A stretch of 64,000 nucleotides of DNA from Loxodes magnus (lineage: Eukaryota > Ciliophora > Karyorelictea > Loxodida > Loxodidae). Location of the stretch: positions 62,001 to 126,000 of the forward strand of contig CAMPDV010000358.1 in the NCBI GenBank assembly GCA_946699065.1, read 5' to 3'. Positions 26,319-39,640 of this stretch are shown here, piece after piece. The notes under the pieces were generated by a model that saw only the letters and a program-made list of their open reading frames with translations, ran no database searches and had not been told where the DNA came from. Position 1 is the first letter of the stretch; every line of letters starts with the position of its first letter. A program made the position numbers and the translations under genes.

Positions 26319-27421
26319 CATCTTACCTTTAATATAATTTTTCAACTTAAAAAGAATTATTTAAATTTAAATTAATTAATAGATATAATTATTAATAATA
26401 CTAAAATTAACTTACATTTAAACTAACTTAGTTATACCTAAATTCCTTAATAAAAATAATTATTGTTTCTTCATATGATTAAGAAATTTTATTTATTTTT
26501 AATGTTTATTTAGCTATTGCTATATCTGTATAAAATAATCTAATTTATTATTAAATTAATAAGGGATTCTTTTAGTATTTTATAAAGATATATAAATTTT
26601 GGAGTTTTTAAATTGATTTTTGTAAGCATTTATTTTCCCTTTTAAGGAAACATTAATATTTATTTTTCGAAAGATGTTTATTTTATTACTAAAATAAATA
26701 ATTATTAAATCTCATTTTATACAAATTTTTAAAAATTGAGGGTAAAAATATAAAAAGAAGCTTGTATTTATAAAAATTGAAATCATATTATACAAAGATT
26801 TGAATTAATAAGTGAGTTAAATAGATAAAAATAATGATCACTAAATAAATATTTTAAAGTATCGTTTACCTTGTTATCTTAAAAACATTTAAAGCATAAT
26901 TTAAATCTCATTAAGTTATGTTAAATAATTATAGCCTTATTTTCAATTAGTTTAATTAGCTAAATGATTTCATTACTATCTATATAAAAGATTAAATATT
27001 CTATCTTTAATATATAAGCTTATTATATTAGTTGGCATAGATAAAATGATCAAAAGAAGGAGGAAGTTCCAATTAAAGTTTTGGAAACTTGTGTATATGA
27101 AGTATGAACTAATTTGATTTTTCTATTTAAAATTAGTTGATTTTGCATTATAAATAAAGCTATATATAATTTTATGATATTTTATATAAAAAGACTAACT
27201 ATAAAATGAAATAAGTAATATAATTAGAGAACTAATATAACTATACTAATAGTTAAAAGAAATAAGCAAGTATTTATTAATAAAAATCATAATAAAGAAA
27301 GAAACAAAGAAAGAAAGTTTGAATTAAGATGAAGATAACATAGAAAATAAACCCTAAAAATATTAAAAAGTGAGTGAATAAATGGATGATCGAAAAGAAG
27401 TTATATCAAAAGATAGAATAA
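26319..27421. other. Post-ORF A+T-rich region
   Basis: If TAA at 26316 is Gln, the frame of the preceding zinc-finger gene continues to TGA at 26778-26780, adding 154 codons of hydrophobic low-complexity sequence with no counterpart in the paralogs. That extension looks like translated 3' flank. Nothing else is seen up to repeat R1. Confidence 0.4.
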
Positions 27422-27731
27422 TTAAAAAGATAATGGGAGCTGAGATTGACCTTCTGGACTAAACTTTCTGATTTTATGGCTAGGAACAAGTTCCTTTCCT
27501 GTCGTTGAGAAAGTCCCCGACCAGAGTCATTTTATGAAGAGAACACTGTATTCGAGATTATCCGCTCTTGGTTGAGGCATGAAGCCTGGCTGTTCATAGC
27601 AATGGAGCTTCATGGCAGCTGTTTCTGGAACACAACAGGATATTCCTTTATTCCTTAAATTGAGAGCGTCGGGTCGTCTAACTAGAAAGAAGTTTTTGGT
27701 CCCCAAAACTCTTTTAGTTAAAATTAATTAA
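27422..27731 (+). repeat. G+C-rich dispersed repeat R1, copy 2
   Basis: Second copy of the repeat at 5310-5618, same orientation, roughly 80% alike by eye with small indels. Shared blocks include TTTATGGCTAGGAACAA and CGAGATTATCCGCTCTTGG (one base differs in copy 1). This copy is outside the inverted-repeat element, so R1 moves or spreads independently of it. At the position where copy 1 has TGG (in TFWFYG) this copy has TGA. Confidence 0.65.
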
Positions 27732-30700
27732 TTGAAAGATAGAAGCTCATAAGAAGAAGTGGAAATAAACTTTGAAGAAAATTAGAGTAAAAACATTAAA
27801 TAAATCTTAGTAATCGATTTAATGTCCGAATACTAACAAGTTGGGAGTAATAATTAATAAATGAATCCTTAAATTTTTAAAAGAATAGTTTGTAGTGATT
27901 TAGAGAAGTTAACTTTTTGAATAATTTAAAGAAAAAAGACATAAACTAAAAATAAAGATTTTCAAACAAGCTATAAAACAATAATTTTTATGAAAATGTA
28001 TAGATGCAAGATGCTCCCTGTTTTATAAATAATATATACCTAATTATAATTGATAAATTCTTTAAAATTATTTTTATTTCATCAATTAAGTTTAAAAATT
28101 AAAAAAAATCTAAAGAATAAAAGCAAAGCTTTAGATATTAAGAAAAATTAAAAAAAAACTTCATAATTGAATTATAAGCTTTCTAGCCAACTAAATTAAT
28201 AAATTACCACTATTATTAAATTAGCTTATTGTATTTAATAAACCCTAGCTTTTTAGTGTAAAACAACGTAAGAATTGCTTGCCTTGACAAAATAGTTATA
28301 ATAAGAAAGTTTATAAATTATTCAGATAGAAAAAATTCAAAAAATTTTAAATTTAGAATAAAATTTATTTATTTCACTATTAAATTTTGCTTGTTATATA
28401 AATAAAGAAGTGAGATGATATATAACAACTATATATATAGAATTTTAAAATATAAGCTATAATAAATAAACTGAGATAGGATTTTAAAACAAATAATTTA
28501 ATAGATATCATTTTGCTAAATTAGTTCCAAAACTTAGATAGTAAAATTTCATAATTATAATAGAAAAACTTAATAACTAATTAAGCTAATAGAATTTCCT
28601 ATTTTTCAATTTCTCATCTAATTAAATATTAAATAAGTTATAAAATTTCTAAAAATTTATAATCAAGACATATTTATAATATAAGTTATGTTCTTAAGAT
28701 TTATAATTATTAAGTTTATCTTATAATTTTAGATTTATTTAGTAAATAACTTTTATCTTCTAATAATTTTATAAATTTAATACAAGTCATATTTATTTAA
28801 TTTTTTAGTTAGATTTCACATGAAGTTTATTTTAAATTTTTTTTGAAAATTTTATAATCAAAAACTTATCTATATAACTCTAATAAAGTTAATTTAAATA
28901 TTAATAATATTTATTTAGATGGAATTCAGTTCTAAGAAAGACACTTAAACAATTACAAGTTAAAAATGAAAATATCTATTATATTAAGTAAGGTATTCCT
29001 TTATATGATTTATTTTATATGAATTATTATTTATTTAAAGAATTAAAGCATTTTATTTAATTCATTTTTATAACAAAATTTCATTCAAATCTTTATTACT
29101 CTTCTTTTTGTATGAAAATTCCCTAATAAATTTATTATTAGATTGTACCTTATAATTATAAAATGTTTTAATTCTTATTATCCTTCTTTAAAATATTTTC
29201 TTTTTAATTTAAACATTTGTCTGGCTTATAAAATCCAAAAAAATCATTTTAAGAATTAATTATTTAAAATGTATATAAATTATTGCTAAATTTAAAAAAT
29301 TATCATAAGCTTATTTATAAAACAAGCTTATATTTATTCGGTAATTCATTTTTTAATCTTTTTTTTTTTAATTTATTAATTTAAATTAAGTTAAAAAATA
29401 AAAGACTATTCATTGCTTAAGATATAAAAAGAAATCAAATAATTTAAGATATGATAATTTTTTATTTATTACCAAAATGAATTTTTCTAAGATAAAGCTT
29501 CTACTTTTTTTTAAATTAAAGAAGATGAAAAATTGTATATTTTGAAAGATTGCTTAAAAATTAAATTTACTTTAGACTCCTAGCAATTTTTAAATAATAA
29601 GAAAAATATTTATTTTAAATTCTTTTTATTTAATTAACTTTTTTATTTTACCTTAAATATTTCTTTCATCTACCTTTATATAATTTTTATTTCTCTAGCA
29701 TTATTTCTGCAATTTACAATTTTCTTTCTAAATTGGCAGCGAATAATAAATCTTTGATAGATTATAAATGTAATATTGATTGAAAATTGAAGACTATTTT
29801 ATATCTACGAAGGAATTTTTATTTTTTTATCATTTAAAATTAGATAGAAATAAGCTTCATATTTCATAATTTTTCTTTAGTATATCAATTTGTAAAAATA
29901 AATTTATATCCTTTAGCTATTAATTTCTTATAACTATTTTTTTTTCTTTCGAAATATTATTCTTTATAGAATACAAAGCTTACTGTTTTAATAAATATTC
30001 TAGAGTTTACTATAAAATCAAATAAACTTTATTTGACTATATAAGTGTAAAAAGTTGATTATTTGCATTTTTCTTATTAAGCATGAACTTTTAGCTGAAT
30101 AAGTTTAAAAATCTAAAAATTTATTTTAATAAGTTATATAAAAAGCAAGTTTGTCCATAAATAAACTATTTAACTTATTTTTTTTATATTTCCTTTATTT
30201 TTAAATATTGTCACACTAAGTCTTCAATTCAAAAAATCATTAAACTTATCTAGCACTTAAATAATAAAATATTTAGTTAAATTTAAATTTATGCTGCCTT
30301 ACGCGCTTTTTTATAAATTTAGTAATCTAATTTACCTTGTTCTCATCATTTAAATATCTAATATAATTTTTCTCTTTTACTCATTTATAATCAACTATCT
30401 TGATTTAATAATGAATAAATATAATATTCTAAATTTAAAGAATAAATATAAGAGATTAAATAGGAATATACTTTAATTATTAATAAAAAACTAAAACTAG
30501 AGTTAATATATCTTTTCATAAATAACTACTAAAAGCGCACTTTCTTGTTTTAAGTCTTTTTGATTATTTTTATTTTTATAATCTTCTACTTTTATTCATC
30601 TTTGATTCAATTTTTAATTTTAAAAGGATTTATAAAATTCAATCAGCTTTGACTGTATAAATGATTATAGAAATATTATTTTATTTATATATTAGGTTAA

Positions 30701-31052
30701 TATATTTTTGGAATACTAGCACTTGCTAAATTAACAGAGAATTATTAAGATAAGTCGTGTTAACTATTTTAAATTTTTGAAATTGAATAGTTTTATATAA
30801 GTATTAATTTAATAAATATAATAATAATTAAGCAAGGATTATCTTATAAATGGAAAAAAATCTTTATTCATAGAGATTCCTGAGAGAGAGATTTATTATT
30901 TGCTCCTATTTCTTTTTCGTTTCTTTAGATTAGCGAAGCTATTTTTTGATATAAATAAACCGATATAATAAAATTTAGCAAATATTATAAATTTTAGTTA
31001 TAGCTTTATCTTTTTAGAAACTTAGTATTTATTTGTTACTAGCATGCTAGAA
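27732..31052. other. A+T-rich stretch without supportable gene
   Basis: About 3.3 kb with no domain-bearing frame, repeat or composition change that I can support. It ends at the TGA (31053-31055) that closes the downstream extension of the minus-strand zinc-finger gene. Confidence 0.5.
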
Positions 31053-31373
31053 TCAGCTAGTAATTTAGAAATTTGCTTAAATTTTACATATATCAAATAA
31101 GATAAATTTTAGAGAATATAGTTAAATTCTTTAATATTTAAAGTATAATAAGCATAGAATTCTCTATTGTCTTCTGAAATTAATTTTTAAATGCAATGAT
31201 AAAATTACTTTTGTGCTTCTAAATTTATTTTTTATTTAACTAAAAAAGAACAAAAATATTATAAAAATGATACTACATAATTTATAGTAATAAATGATCT
31301 TCTCTTTATAAAGAAGCAATAAATATTTTATTATTATTTTATCAGATTTTATCAATTAAAATAAATTTTTTGT

Positions 31374-33572
31374 TTAATGATATTGAGACATGTTATAAGG
31401 ATAGTACATATTCTAATACTAAAGTCTTGCATTGTATTGATTCAATTGATACTGATTCACTAAACTTGGATACAGGCTTGGATGAAAACTTGGCTATTAA
31501 CTTCCTTAAATCATTTATCTATTATTTTATGTTGGGAAATAATATCTATTATTTAAATGTTCAAAGCTTAACTATTTTGTGTAGTTAAATGGTTTTGGTC
31601 TATTTTAATCTGTTTTAGTTTAATCAACTATTTTTCTAAACTTCTAAAATCCTATTTCTTATTATTTTGTTTCTTGTGGTATATTTTATCTTGAATTTAC
31701 TTCTTTTGCTTCCACTATAGCATATTTATCTAATATTTACTCTTTTTGAATTTCATGTGGAGCATGTATTTCTATTTTTTATTCATCCTAATTTAAATCT
31801 TCACTATCTTTGTCCTAGTTACTGTTACCTTACTTCATGCTTTTATTTTTTTCTTCTTTTATTTACTATTGAATATTAGCTATGATATTTTCTTCTTTTA
31901 TTTTTGATTTTATTATATCATAAATTCTACTTTTTTAATCTTTGATATCAATTTTTATTTCATCTTTTAGTTAATTAAGTTCTTGCTAAATATCATTTTC
32001 TATCTTATTTTTTTAACTGATTAAACTTTCTTGTTAATCTGTTATTTCTAGCTTCTTCCATTCTTTAAGTGAATGTCCAGTTAAATGTTTAAGTAAATTT
32101 TTTCTCGCATTAAATTAACCTTAACATACCGAGCATTTTATAGTGTTAAATTAGGCATTAGGATGGTTCCTGTCGAAATGTTTTTATAACTTGAAGTTTG
32201 TTTTGAATGAACTTTCGCATTCTTTACATTTATAAGAAATATTATCTTCCTTATTGTAAATAATGATACCGTATTTTAATGTAGTATTTTCTCTTTCTAA
32301 CTCTTTATATGTTTTGCTAGTTTTAAGCTTATAATTTAAATTTTTCTTTTCGTGCATTTTTTGATGTAAAATTAATTATTCTTCCTCTAGAAAATTTTTC
32401 TCACATTCAGCACACTAATGTTTTCGTGTCTTTATTAAAAGATTAGATTCATCACTTGAAATATTTTCAATCTTACCTTTGGCAATTGTATCTATTTCCT
32501 GTTTACCTTAAAGTTTTTCTTACTTTTCTACTTTCCTCACGTTATTTTCTTTTTTGTTTAGTTAAGTATTTTTTTTGGTTTAAGAGAACTAAAATGTTTT
32601 TATTTCTTATAAAGTATATTTTATATTTTCTCCTTGTTTTTGATGATGCTCCAAATGAGAGTTGTATAAAGAATTATTTTAAAAAGTGAGATTCTAACAT
32701 AAGGGACAGAAAAGATCAATTAATTTTTCTTAAGCGTGATGATCTATGAAATGCTTTGAGAGAACGATTCCTTCATTATAGATTTGATCACAATATAAGC
32801 ATGCAAATAATTATTTATCTTCAGACTCTCTAAAAACGATGCCACTTTTAGTTAAGCGAATGATTTCTTTATTTTATAATTAGCTTTAGCTCTATTAAGT
32901 TTCTTAGAGTTCTATTTAATTTTATTCGAAACTTTAAATCTTAGAATATAAATCAACTTCTTTATTTTAAGTTTAGTTTATACTTTAAATACTTATTTAT
33001 TATTTTTGAGGATCTTATTTAGAAATAACATTAAGCTTTATTTAATCTGGTAAGGTTATTATTTTCTTCTTGATTTCTTCTCTTGGTCTTTTTTTAATAC
33101 TATAAGTACTTTCTTATTTTGCTTCGACTTTTAAAAACTCTTCGTAGCACTAAAGAATATCTTCCTAGATTCTTTAAACCTCTTTTTATTTTTCATTTTT
33201 AGTTTATTATCGTTATTAATTAGGATTTTAATCATTTAATTGCATATAATTATTTTTTATAGGTTCTAATATTTTATTATTCTTTTATTTACTATTTTAT
33301 ACCTCTTATTACTTAAGTGATCTTGATTCAGAAATTATTTAGTCAACTATACTACGAGGAAGTCCTACTTTTTCAGATATTTAATACCTAGATTATGATT
33401 CTTAAAGCTTAAAAATTTTTCTTTTTATTTAAACAATAAAATCCAGGTTTTGAAGTATTTTTAAATCGCTAACAAGTATTTTTGCTTACTCCCTAGTAAT
33501 ATCAAACTCACTTAACACAAAATCTAAGTTAGTGAATACTAAAGCTGATAAATAATCCTTAGTCGCTGACAT
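31374..33572 (-). CDS. Five-zinc-finger protein, paralog 3 (no internal TGA)
   Basis: ATG at 33570-33572 after TTGTAAAAA; 732 codons to a TAA at 31374-31376, or 839 codons to the first TGA at 31053-31055. The N-terminal block (MSATKDYLSALVFTNLDFVL, then ISEKVGLPRSIVDQII) aligns with the paralogs at 24210 and 46587, and codon 18 is TTT (Phe) where both others have TGA. Fingers begin near residues 258 (CLYC), 289 (CPLC), 387 (CAEC), 449 (CKEC) and 480 (CSVC), matching paralog 1 one for one. The C-terminus ends QNMYYPYNMSQYH, then the TAA; what follows is unlike the paralogs. It is the best reference copy of the family. The opposite strand carries shadow frames at 31370-31588 and 32456-32689. 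A nuclear DNA- or RNA-binding role is inferred only. Confidence 0.8.
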
Positions 33573-36222
33573 TTTTTACAATTATTTAAACAGAATTTAA
33601 GTTAAATAAATTAGATTTAAATTACTTATAACTAAGCTATTTCATCCTTACTTTAATACAACTAATTAAAGGCTATAATTTTGACTTATATTATACGTTT
33701 TTGTCTTGCGAGTAAATTAAAAGTCTAGATTGTTTGATAATATTATTTTACGCCTTCAATTTATTAAGAACAGCTTATTTTAATTTGGAATAAATTAAAA
33801 GAAATTATTTTAATCAAGTAAGTATAAAATACAGATTTGAAGTTCAACCTATCTATCTAAATGATTTAAGCGCTATAATCATATCAAATTTTAGATTAGA
33901 TAATGAAATGAAAAATGATTGTATAAATTATTTTAAGGTTCTCTAAGACTAAAAAGTATTATTTACGTTTTATCTAAAATACATTACTATTATTCAGCTC
34001 TAAATTTTATTTTTACTATTTAACCTAATATATTAGTATATTATAACTTTTTACTAAATATGATCTAAAATTTTTTTTATAGACATTAAAATTGCTTTAG
34101 ATGTTCTTAAAAATAAGGCTTGTATTTAAAATATTTAACTTTTCATTCATTTAAAATATTAAAACAAACTATAAATAATTTATTAAAAGCCTAGTAAAAA
34201 TTATATAAGGCTTGTTAAAGTTTTAAAATTTAGAGGTATAGCTTTTAATAATTTTTATTATATTTTATTATAAATATCAAATATAATTGTATACTACACC
34301 TATTTAAATATCTATCTTATATTATTTTTTGTTATTATATTATGGAAATATATATACATCATCTATTTATGATCTTGTATTTTAAATTATATACATCTAT
34401 TATACTAATAAAAAAGAATTTTTAGTTTTATAGTATCATTATATAATTTTAGAAATGATTCTATAAAATAAAGTTTATACTTATAATTATCTTAAGGATT
34501 GCTTTTTCAATCTATTATTAATAGCTAAATATAATAATGCTTTATAAGAATTTTTATTTATTTTAGTGATTTTATTATTTTTATTAAAGTGATTTGAGAA
34601 GCAAGTAATAGCTATAATTATCATATTAAGAAAATACATTATGTATGAAGGTTCTGAAAGATTAATAGAATAAAAGGCATAAAAAAAGCAACTTAATTAA
34701 GATGAAACTTAAATTCTTTTACCATGCAAATTGTATATAACTTTATTTACTCTTAATGAAATGTATAATATTTATTTATTTGAATTATATGGTATATATC
34801 ATAAATGTAATTTATAACTATTAAAAGCTTTAATAGAGTTGAATAAAATAAATTAAAATATACAATGCTTTATTTGTAAAACTAAATTTGAAAGGTAAAT
34901 CTTCCTATAATAGAGATTTAGATATTTTAGGTTTTAGTAATTAAATTAAAAACAAATTTTAAGGCATTAAATGGTATACTTTGGAAGTTTTATAGATGCG
35001 AGATTTATTCAGAGTTAAAAATGCGTTGCTTAGTAATAAGAGTTATAATTTAAAATTTATATTAAATGCTTAAATTATTCTTTCTTTAATAATTTTCTTT
35101 AACTCTCGATAATCATTCAGCTTCTAGACAAAATACCTCTTCTGGTATATTTTTATGAATAATGTAGAACTGAATTAATAGATAAATAACTTAATTAAAA
35201 TAAGAAATTGATAATTATTTATAGATTTGACTCTTTTTTCTTAGGTAATAGTTCTTTTTATTGAGAAGAGAAAAATATAAAATTTTATACTTTCTTGATC
35301 TCTATTTTGTTACAAAACAGACTAAAATCATGTTAATAACTTACTTGGCTACTAACTGAACTTTAAAATTTTACACTACACAGAAAGTAACTTAATAAAT
35401 TGAAAGAGATAATTAATATATTATATTAATTAATTATAGAATTTTGACCTTTGAGTCTTATTATTAAATTTTTCTTCTTTTTATATCTCATTTTTATTGA
35501 GTTATATAGACAAGTTTTCAAATAATTAATAGATGTAAAATAATTATAATTAAAAAATATCTATACAATGAGGGATAACAATCCACAATATTTAACTTTA
35601 ACTCTTTTATTAATAAAAATTATTAAATGGATCTTTCTCTAGTTTATCTATTAAAGAAGTTTATTGTTCTTTATGCATAAGAAGCAATACCTTTATTTCT
35701 TAATGATATGAATAATTTAAATTTATTAATTGGCACTTGATAATTAATATAGTTATATAGCAATTTATTTTTTATATTTTGAGAATTAAGAAGATTAAAA
35801 TTTAAAAATAGAGGATATTTTCTATAATTATATTGTTTGATTCCTGGAAAAAGTTATTTGTTCAATTTCTCCCCATATAAAAAGAGTATATAAGTTTTAG
35901 AAATTTTAAATTCTTCTATATTTGCTCTAAATTTTAAAACCTATTATATAAACTTGCTGTCATTAAAAAAGTATCATTATTAATTTAATTTCGCAAAAAA
36001 AACATAGTGACTCTTTAGCCTCCTTTGTGAATGATTACTCCACATAGATCATAATTTTTATTATCATTTTGATTTCTATATAAAATACTTACTATGCTAG
36101 TTATGGCTCTAACTTTATTACAACAAGTTATTCTACTTTAATAGCTCTTCAGGTAATTTAGATGAATTTTTCAAAATTTATAAAAATAATTTTTGCAGAT
36201 TTAAATAATTTTTACTTCTTCA
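33573..36222. other. A+T-rich region, possible continuation of the 36.7-kb minus frame
   Basis: No clear gene. If TGA is sense, the minus-strand frame from 36747 continues through about 35500 with fairly complex sequence (for example NYQVPINKFKLFISLRNKGI near 35700), so part of this stretch may be coding. Under the standard ciliate code it is split into short frames. 33573-35400 shows nothing. Confidence 0.3.
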
Positions 36223-36747
36223 TCATATATTAATTTCATGAAATGCAAGTGCAAGAATCTTTTCAATCTTCTAAAAATTCCTTAGATATCCCATGAGGAT
36301 TTTTTTGCTCCCTTTCAGGTTAAAATCTATAAAGACATGAAATTTAATTTTTTTTGCAGTTAAAGCATTTAAAATTTAATTGAAATTATCCACCTAAAAA
36401 TTTATGAATTTAACTTTATCTATTTTCTTTCCAAAGTCTGCAATGTTTTCAGCAAATATTTCTCTATTTATCATATAGTCATATATAGGAATTTCTTCAT
36501 TAATCAATTGCTTAAAGAACTATTTTATGAATTCATAGCAATCTTTGCTTAAGAAATTAATTTTTATTTATCACTTAATCATGAATTCCTTCAATAGTCA
36601 GAAAATCATTTTCTTAATATTCATTCATCTCTTATTATATATGTCTCAAGTAACCAATGAAGGTAATATTATTTTTTCACTTTTTATATTTAATAAATAT
36701 TTGCTTAATAAAGGTTTTCAATCATATTAGGAAATGAAAATAAGCAT
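36223..36747 (-). CDS. Hypothetical frame with several in-frame TGAs
   Basis: The frame from an ATG at 36745-36747 has 174 codons to the TGA at 36223-36225, but contains five earlier TGAs, all before about 36550. The part after about 36550 is continuous for about 105 codons and protein-like (FIKQFFKQLINEEIP, DYMINREIFAENIADFGKK, KIKFHVFIDFNLKGSKKIL). If TGA is read as Trp, the upstream part becomes plausible (VT-W-DIYNKR-W-MNIKKMIF-W-LLKEF). If TGA is stop, only the distal piece could be coding. It lies directly downstream of the decayed zinc-finger relative on the same strand, in another frame. Family not recognised. Confidence 0.3.
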
Positions 36748-37560
36748 TATTGAGTAGTGCTTACAAGACAATGCTTCTTAGATTTGCTTGAAAATTCTAT
36801 AATTCCTTTTACTTTTATCTAATTTAAATTTGCCTATTTTATTAGCTCTCAAATATATTAGCTTAATTTTTTAATTTAGTTGATGATATTTATTAAAATA
36901 GAACTTAAAGCAAATTCTTTGATCTTTCCTTTATTTTTTTCTTCTTTAAGAATTTTATCTCAAATAGTTTTGCTTACTCTTCCACAAGTGGATGACCAAT
37001 GAAATGATTACATTATATAACAATACTGTTGAGTAAATTCTTGCATGAAAAGCAATCATACAGTTTATAATATTCTTAAACTTTTTTTATGTTAAAATTA
37101 CTATTTTCAGTTGGGGAGCAGGAATAAGTATCAGTTAATCCTTACACCTTTTAGTGCTGATTTTTTTAAATATAATCTTATTCTTATTTTTATTTATCTT
37201 AAATTGGGGTAATATCGTAATTAATTTTTAATTTTCAACTTTCTCTTCTTTGCTTATTGTTTTTCCTTTAAGATTTACTTTATTCGACTTTTTTATCTAT
37301 TTTACTGCAGTCTTTTTTTATCTCTTCCTTTTTAATCTGGCACATCTTTGCTTTTTGCGAAATAGCATTGAAATTACTTTTCTGTCTATGTATTTAGATT
37401 CTTTAGATAATTCATATATTTCATTTTATACTTTTCATTATTTGTATAGGTTTATGACCACATTGTTAGGAAAGAAAATATTCCTAGTATTATCAATCAT
37501 AAGAATATTGTCAGCTTTAGTCTCTAAATCCTAAAATTTAAGAAAAAGTGAAAATTCATA
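36722..37560 (-). pseudogene. Decayed relative of the zinc-finger family
   Basis: A minus-strand frame with one in-frame TGA (37376-37378) and an end at TGA 36722-36724. It contains an HTH-like block (YELSKESKYIDRKVISMLF), a Lys/Arg-rich linker, and one finger starting near 37054 (CFSC, then HFIGH) that fits C-x2-C-x12-H-x3-H and aligns with finger 1 of the family, including the following EE/LF spacing. The second finger cysteines are missing. It is shorter than the other paralogs and lacks their C-terminus. The plus-strand frame at 37250-37534 is its shadow. The relationship is visible but weak. Confidence 0.4.
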
Positions 37561-38171
37561 AAATTAACAAAGCGCTACCTGAAGAAAATCAGCCAACTCA
37601 AAATTTTAAGCGTTTTTCATCTACTAAGCGCCTTTTAAGAAAAAAAGGTTAATAAAAGGTAAATAACTCCATAAAGTTAATGAGCAACACTGTCTAAAGT
37701 TTTATTTAGGACCATATAGAAGAATTACAAATTTTTTGCAAATAAAAAGGAATTTTTCCATTTTATATGCTCTTTCTAAGTAAATTAAAAAAAAAGGTTT
37801 AAATAGCATACTAAAGGAACGAAAATCAATAAAATTATTGAACTTAAGACAACCAAAGCCAAATGCTTTCCTTCCTAACATTTACGTAGAAATAATGCTT
37901 CATAAAGGAATAAAAGTTTTTGCTATTTTAAGTTTTATTTTAGGTAAATTATATGATTAAAGAAGTAAATGTAACGCAATATTCAAACATTTGGAATGAA
38001 AAAAACATATCACATTATAGAAACTATCTGAAAATCTACTTTTGCGATAGACTTGATTTTAGAATTTTTTGCTTAAAACCCAAAAATACTATTATTGAAG
38101 AAATTATTCAAATAATAGCTAGAAATTATGAAAGGGACAAAACACTAGATAAATCTGATTCCCTATATTGA
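37552..38171 (+). CDS. Broken or intron-containing hypothetical gene
   Basis: Three successive plus-strand frames look like one protein: 37552 to a TGA near 37838 (KALPEENQPTQNFKRFSSTK), then an overlapping frame (LRQPKPNAFLPNIYVEIML) to about 38000, then the frame with ATG 37953 and TGA 38169-38171 (YLKIYFCDRLDFRIFCLKPK). Composition is richer in Pro, Arg and Cys than the flanks. Possible splice signals exist (GTAAAT near 37944 and TTATAG near 38020) but I cannot prove them. The gene diverges from the decayed zinc-finger relative on the other strand. No family recognised. Confidence 0.35.
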
Positions 38172-38641
38172 ATCAACATCAAAGAAGAAAATATTTAAAA
38201 ATTTTTTATTTTTTATTTTTTAAAGGTATGAATTAAGATAAACTCCTAGAGCCAAGAATTAAAATTATTTTATTATTAAACATAAAATTTTTTGGTATCT
38301 TTTGCATTTTATTTATTCTTAAATTTCTCTTTTAATCCTTCTTACTTGACTCTTAATCAAATTTTCCTCTTAATTACTTGAATTTTTATTTTTTCGTTTT
38401 AACTATTATTTTAGTTCAAGTTTCTCCACAGTTTTAATATAATAATATTTAAAAGTTCTTGTTTATGATTTTTTCGATGGAAAAAGTCTAAAAGTAAAGA
38501 CATCAAGTTTGCTTAAATAAGAATAATTCCATAAATGTAAGTGAGATATTGACTCCTAAATTTCTATCCATTTTATGGATATTCTATTTAAAGATATCTA
38601 TATTAGCAATTTTTTTGCTGAATAATATCTTATTTTTGTGT

Positions 38642-39640
38642 TCAGTCATTCAAGTCATTAGAAACACCGTTTCTCCACGTTAAAAATTTATTATCTTCTA
38701 AATTTTTAATTTCTGAGCAGTTTGAAAAAATCCTATTTATAAGTCTTCTCTCTATTAAGTAGTTCATTATATAAAATATTAAAGACATCAAATTTTGTTT
38801 GTAATCTATCATTTCCCAATTTATCCACTTAAACTAGCCCTGAAGTTTTTATAAAAGAAAAGCTTTTTATTTTATTTATCAGAAAATCATGATCTTTAAA
38901 AATTCGTTTCTCATTTTAATTTTATATTGCATTTTATGCTAAAAATACAGCATTGAAATTTAAATTAGCCTTTCAATGTTATTATTAATATGCTTTCTAA
39001 GTTTTTCTTATAATTTATCCAATTCACCTAAAAGGCTTTAAAAATTGAATTGAGCAGCTCCTCTATTAATTTTTTGACCATTTTTAGTTTTGATTCCTTT
39101 TGCTTTGGTTTTATAAAATTGTTTTTATTCACTCGTTTGCTATTTTATTAATTCCAACGGTTTAAGTTTCCATGCTATATAAATATACATATATTTCAAA
39201 AACATCATCTGAATAACTTACAAAAATGCCGACAGCAACCTTACTTTTATAAAAGTTATATAATGATGGTTTTTTTAATTTAATTTTTTTAATGTGACTA
39301 GGAATAGCATTTTCATATTAATGGTCATCCTTTATATATTTTAGTTTCAATCTCATATTTTTAAGCAGATTCCTATGTAAATTTATATCGACCTTCATAC
39401 CTTTTGACTCATCTCATAAGTTTTTTATTTTTTAATTAAATATTCCTTTAACTAAAAATAGCGTTTAGACATCATAAATACTCGGTAAAATATTTTTAAA
39501 TTTAGCTTTTTAATTATTCTAATAGATAAAAAATTATTATTTATTTTGAAAATTTTGTTATTCTTTCTTTTCATATATCATTTTAAAATATCTCCAGCTT
39601 AAAAATTTTCCAATTTTTAATGTTTTATATTTTTTTTTAT
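38642..39640 (-). pseudogene. Hypothetical protein gene with in-frame TGAs and frameshifts
   Basis: A minus-strand frame from about 39640 gives protein-like sequence for some 230 codons (FKNILPSIYDVQTLFLVKGI, KVDINLHRNLLKNMRLKLKY, KVAVGIFVSYSDDVFEIYV) but has TGAs near 39570, 39380 and 39130. A second frame near 39080-38890 (GAAQFNFQSLLGELDKLQEK) and a third near 38860-38642 (VDKLGNDRLQTKFDVFNILY), ending at TGA 38642-38644, appear to continue it. Either a frameshifted pseudogene or an intron-containing gene in which TGA is sense. Function unknown. Confidence 0.35.

Noticed and set aside
32456-32689. 77-codon plus-strand ORF
   Set aside because: Antisense to zinc-finger paralog 3, where conserved fingers are read on the minus strand.
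37250-37534. 94-codon plus-strand ORF
   Set aside because: Antisense to the decayed zinc-finger relative; pyrimidine-rich strand gives the usual hydrophobic shadow.
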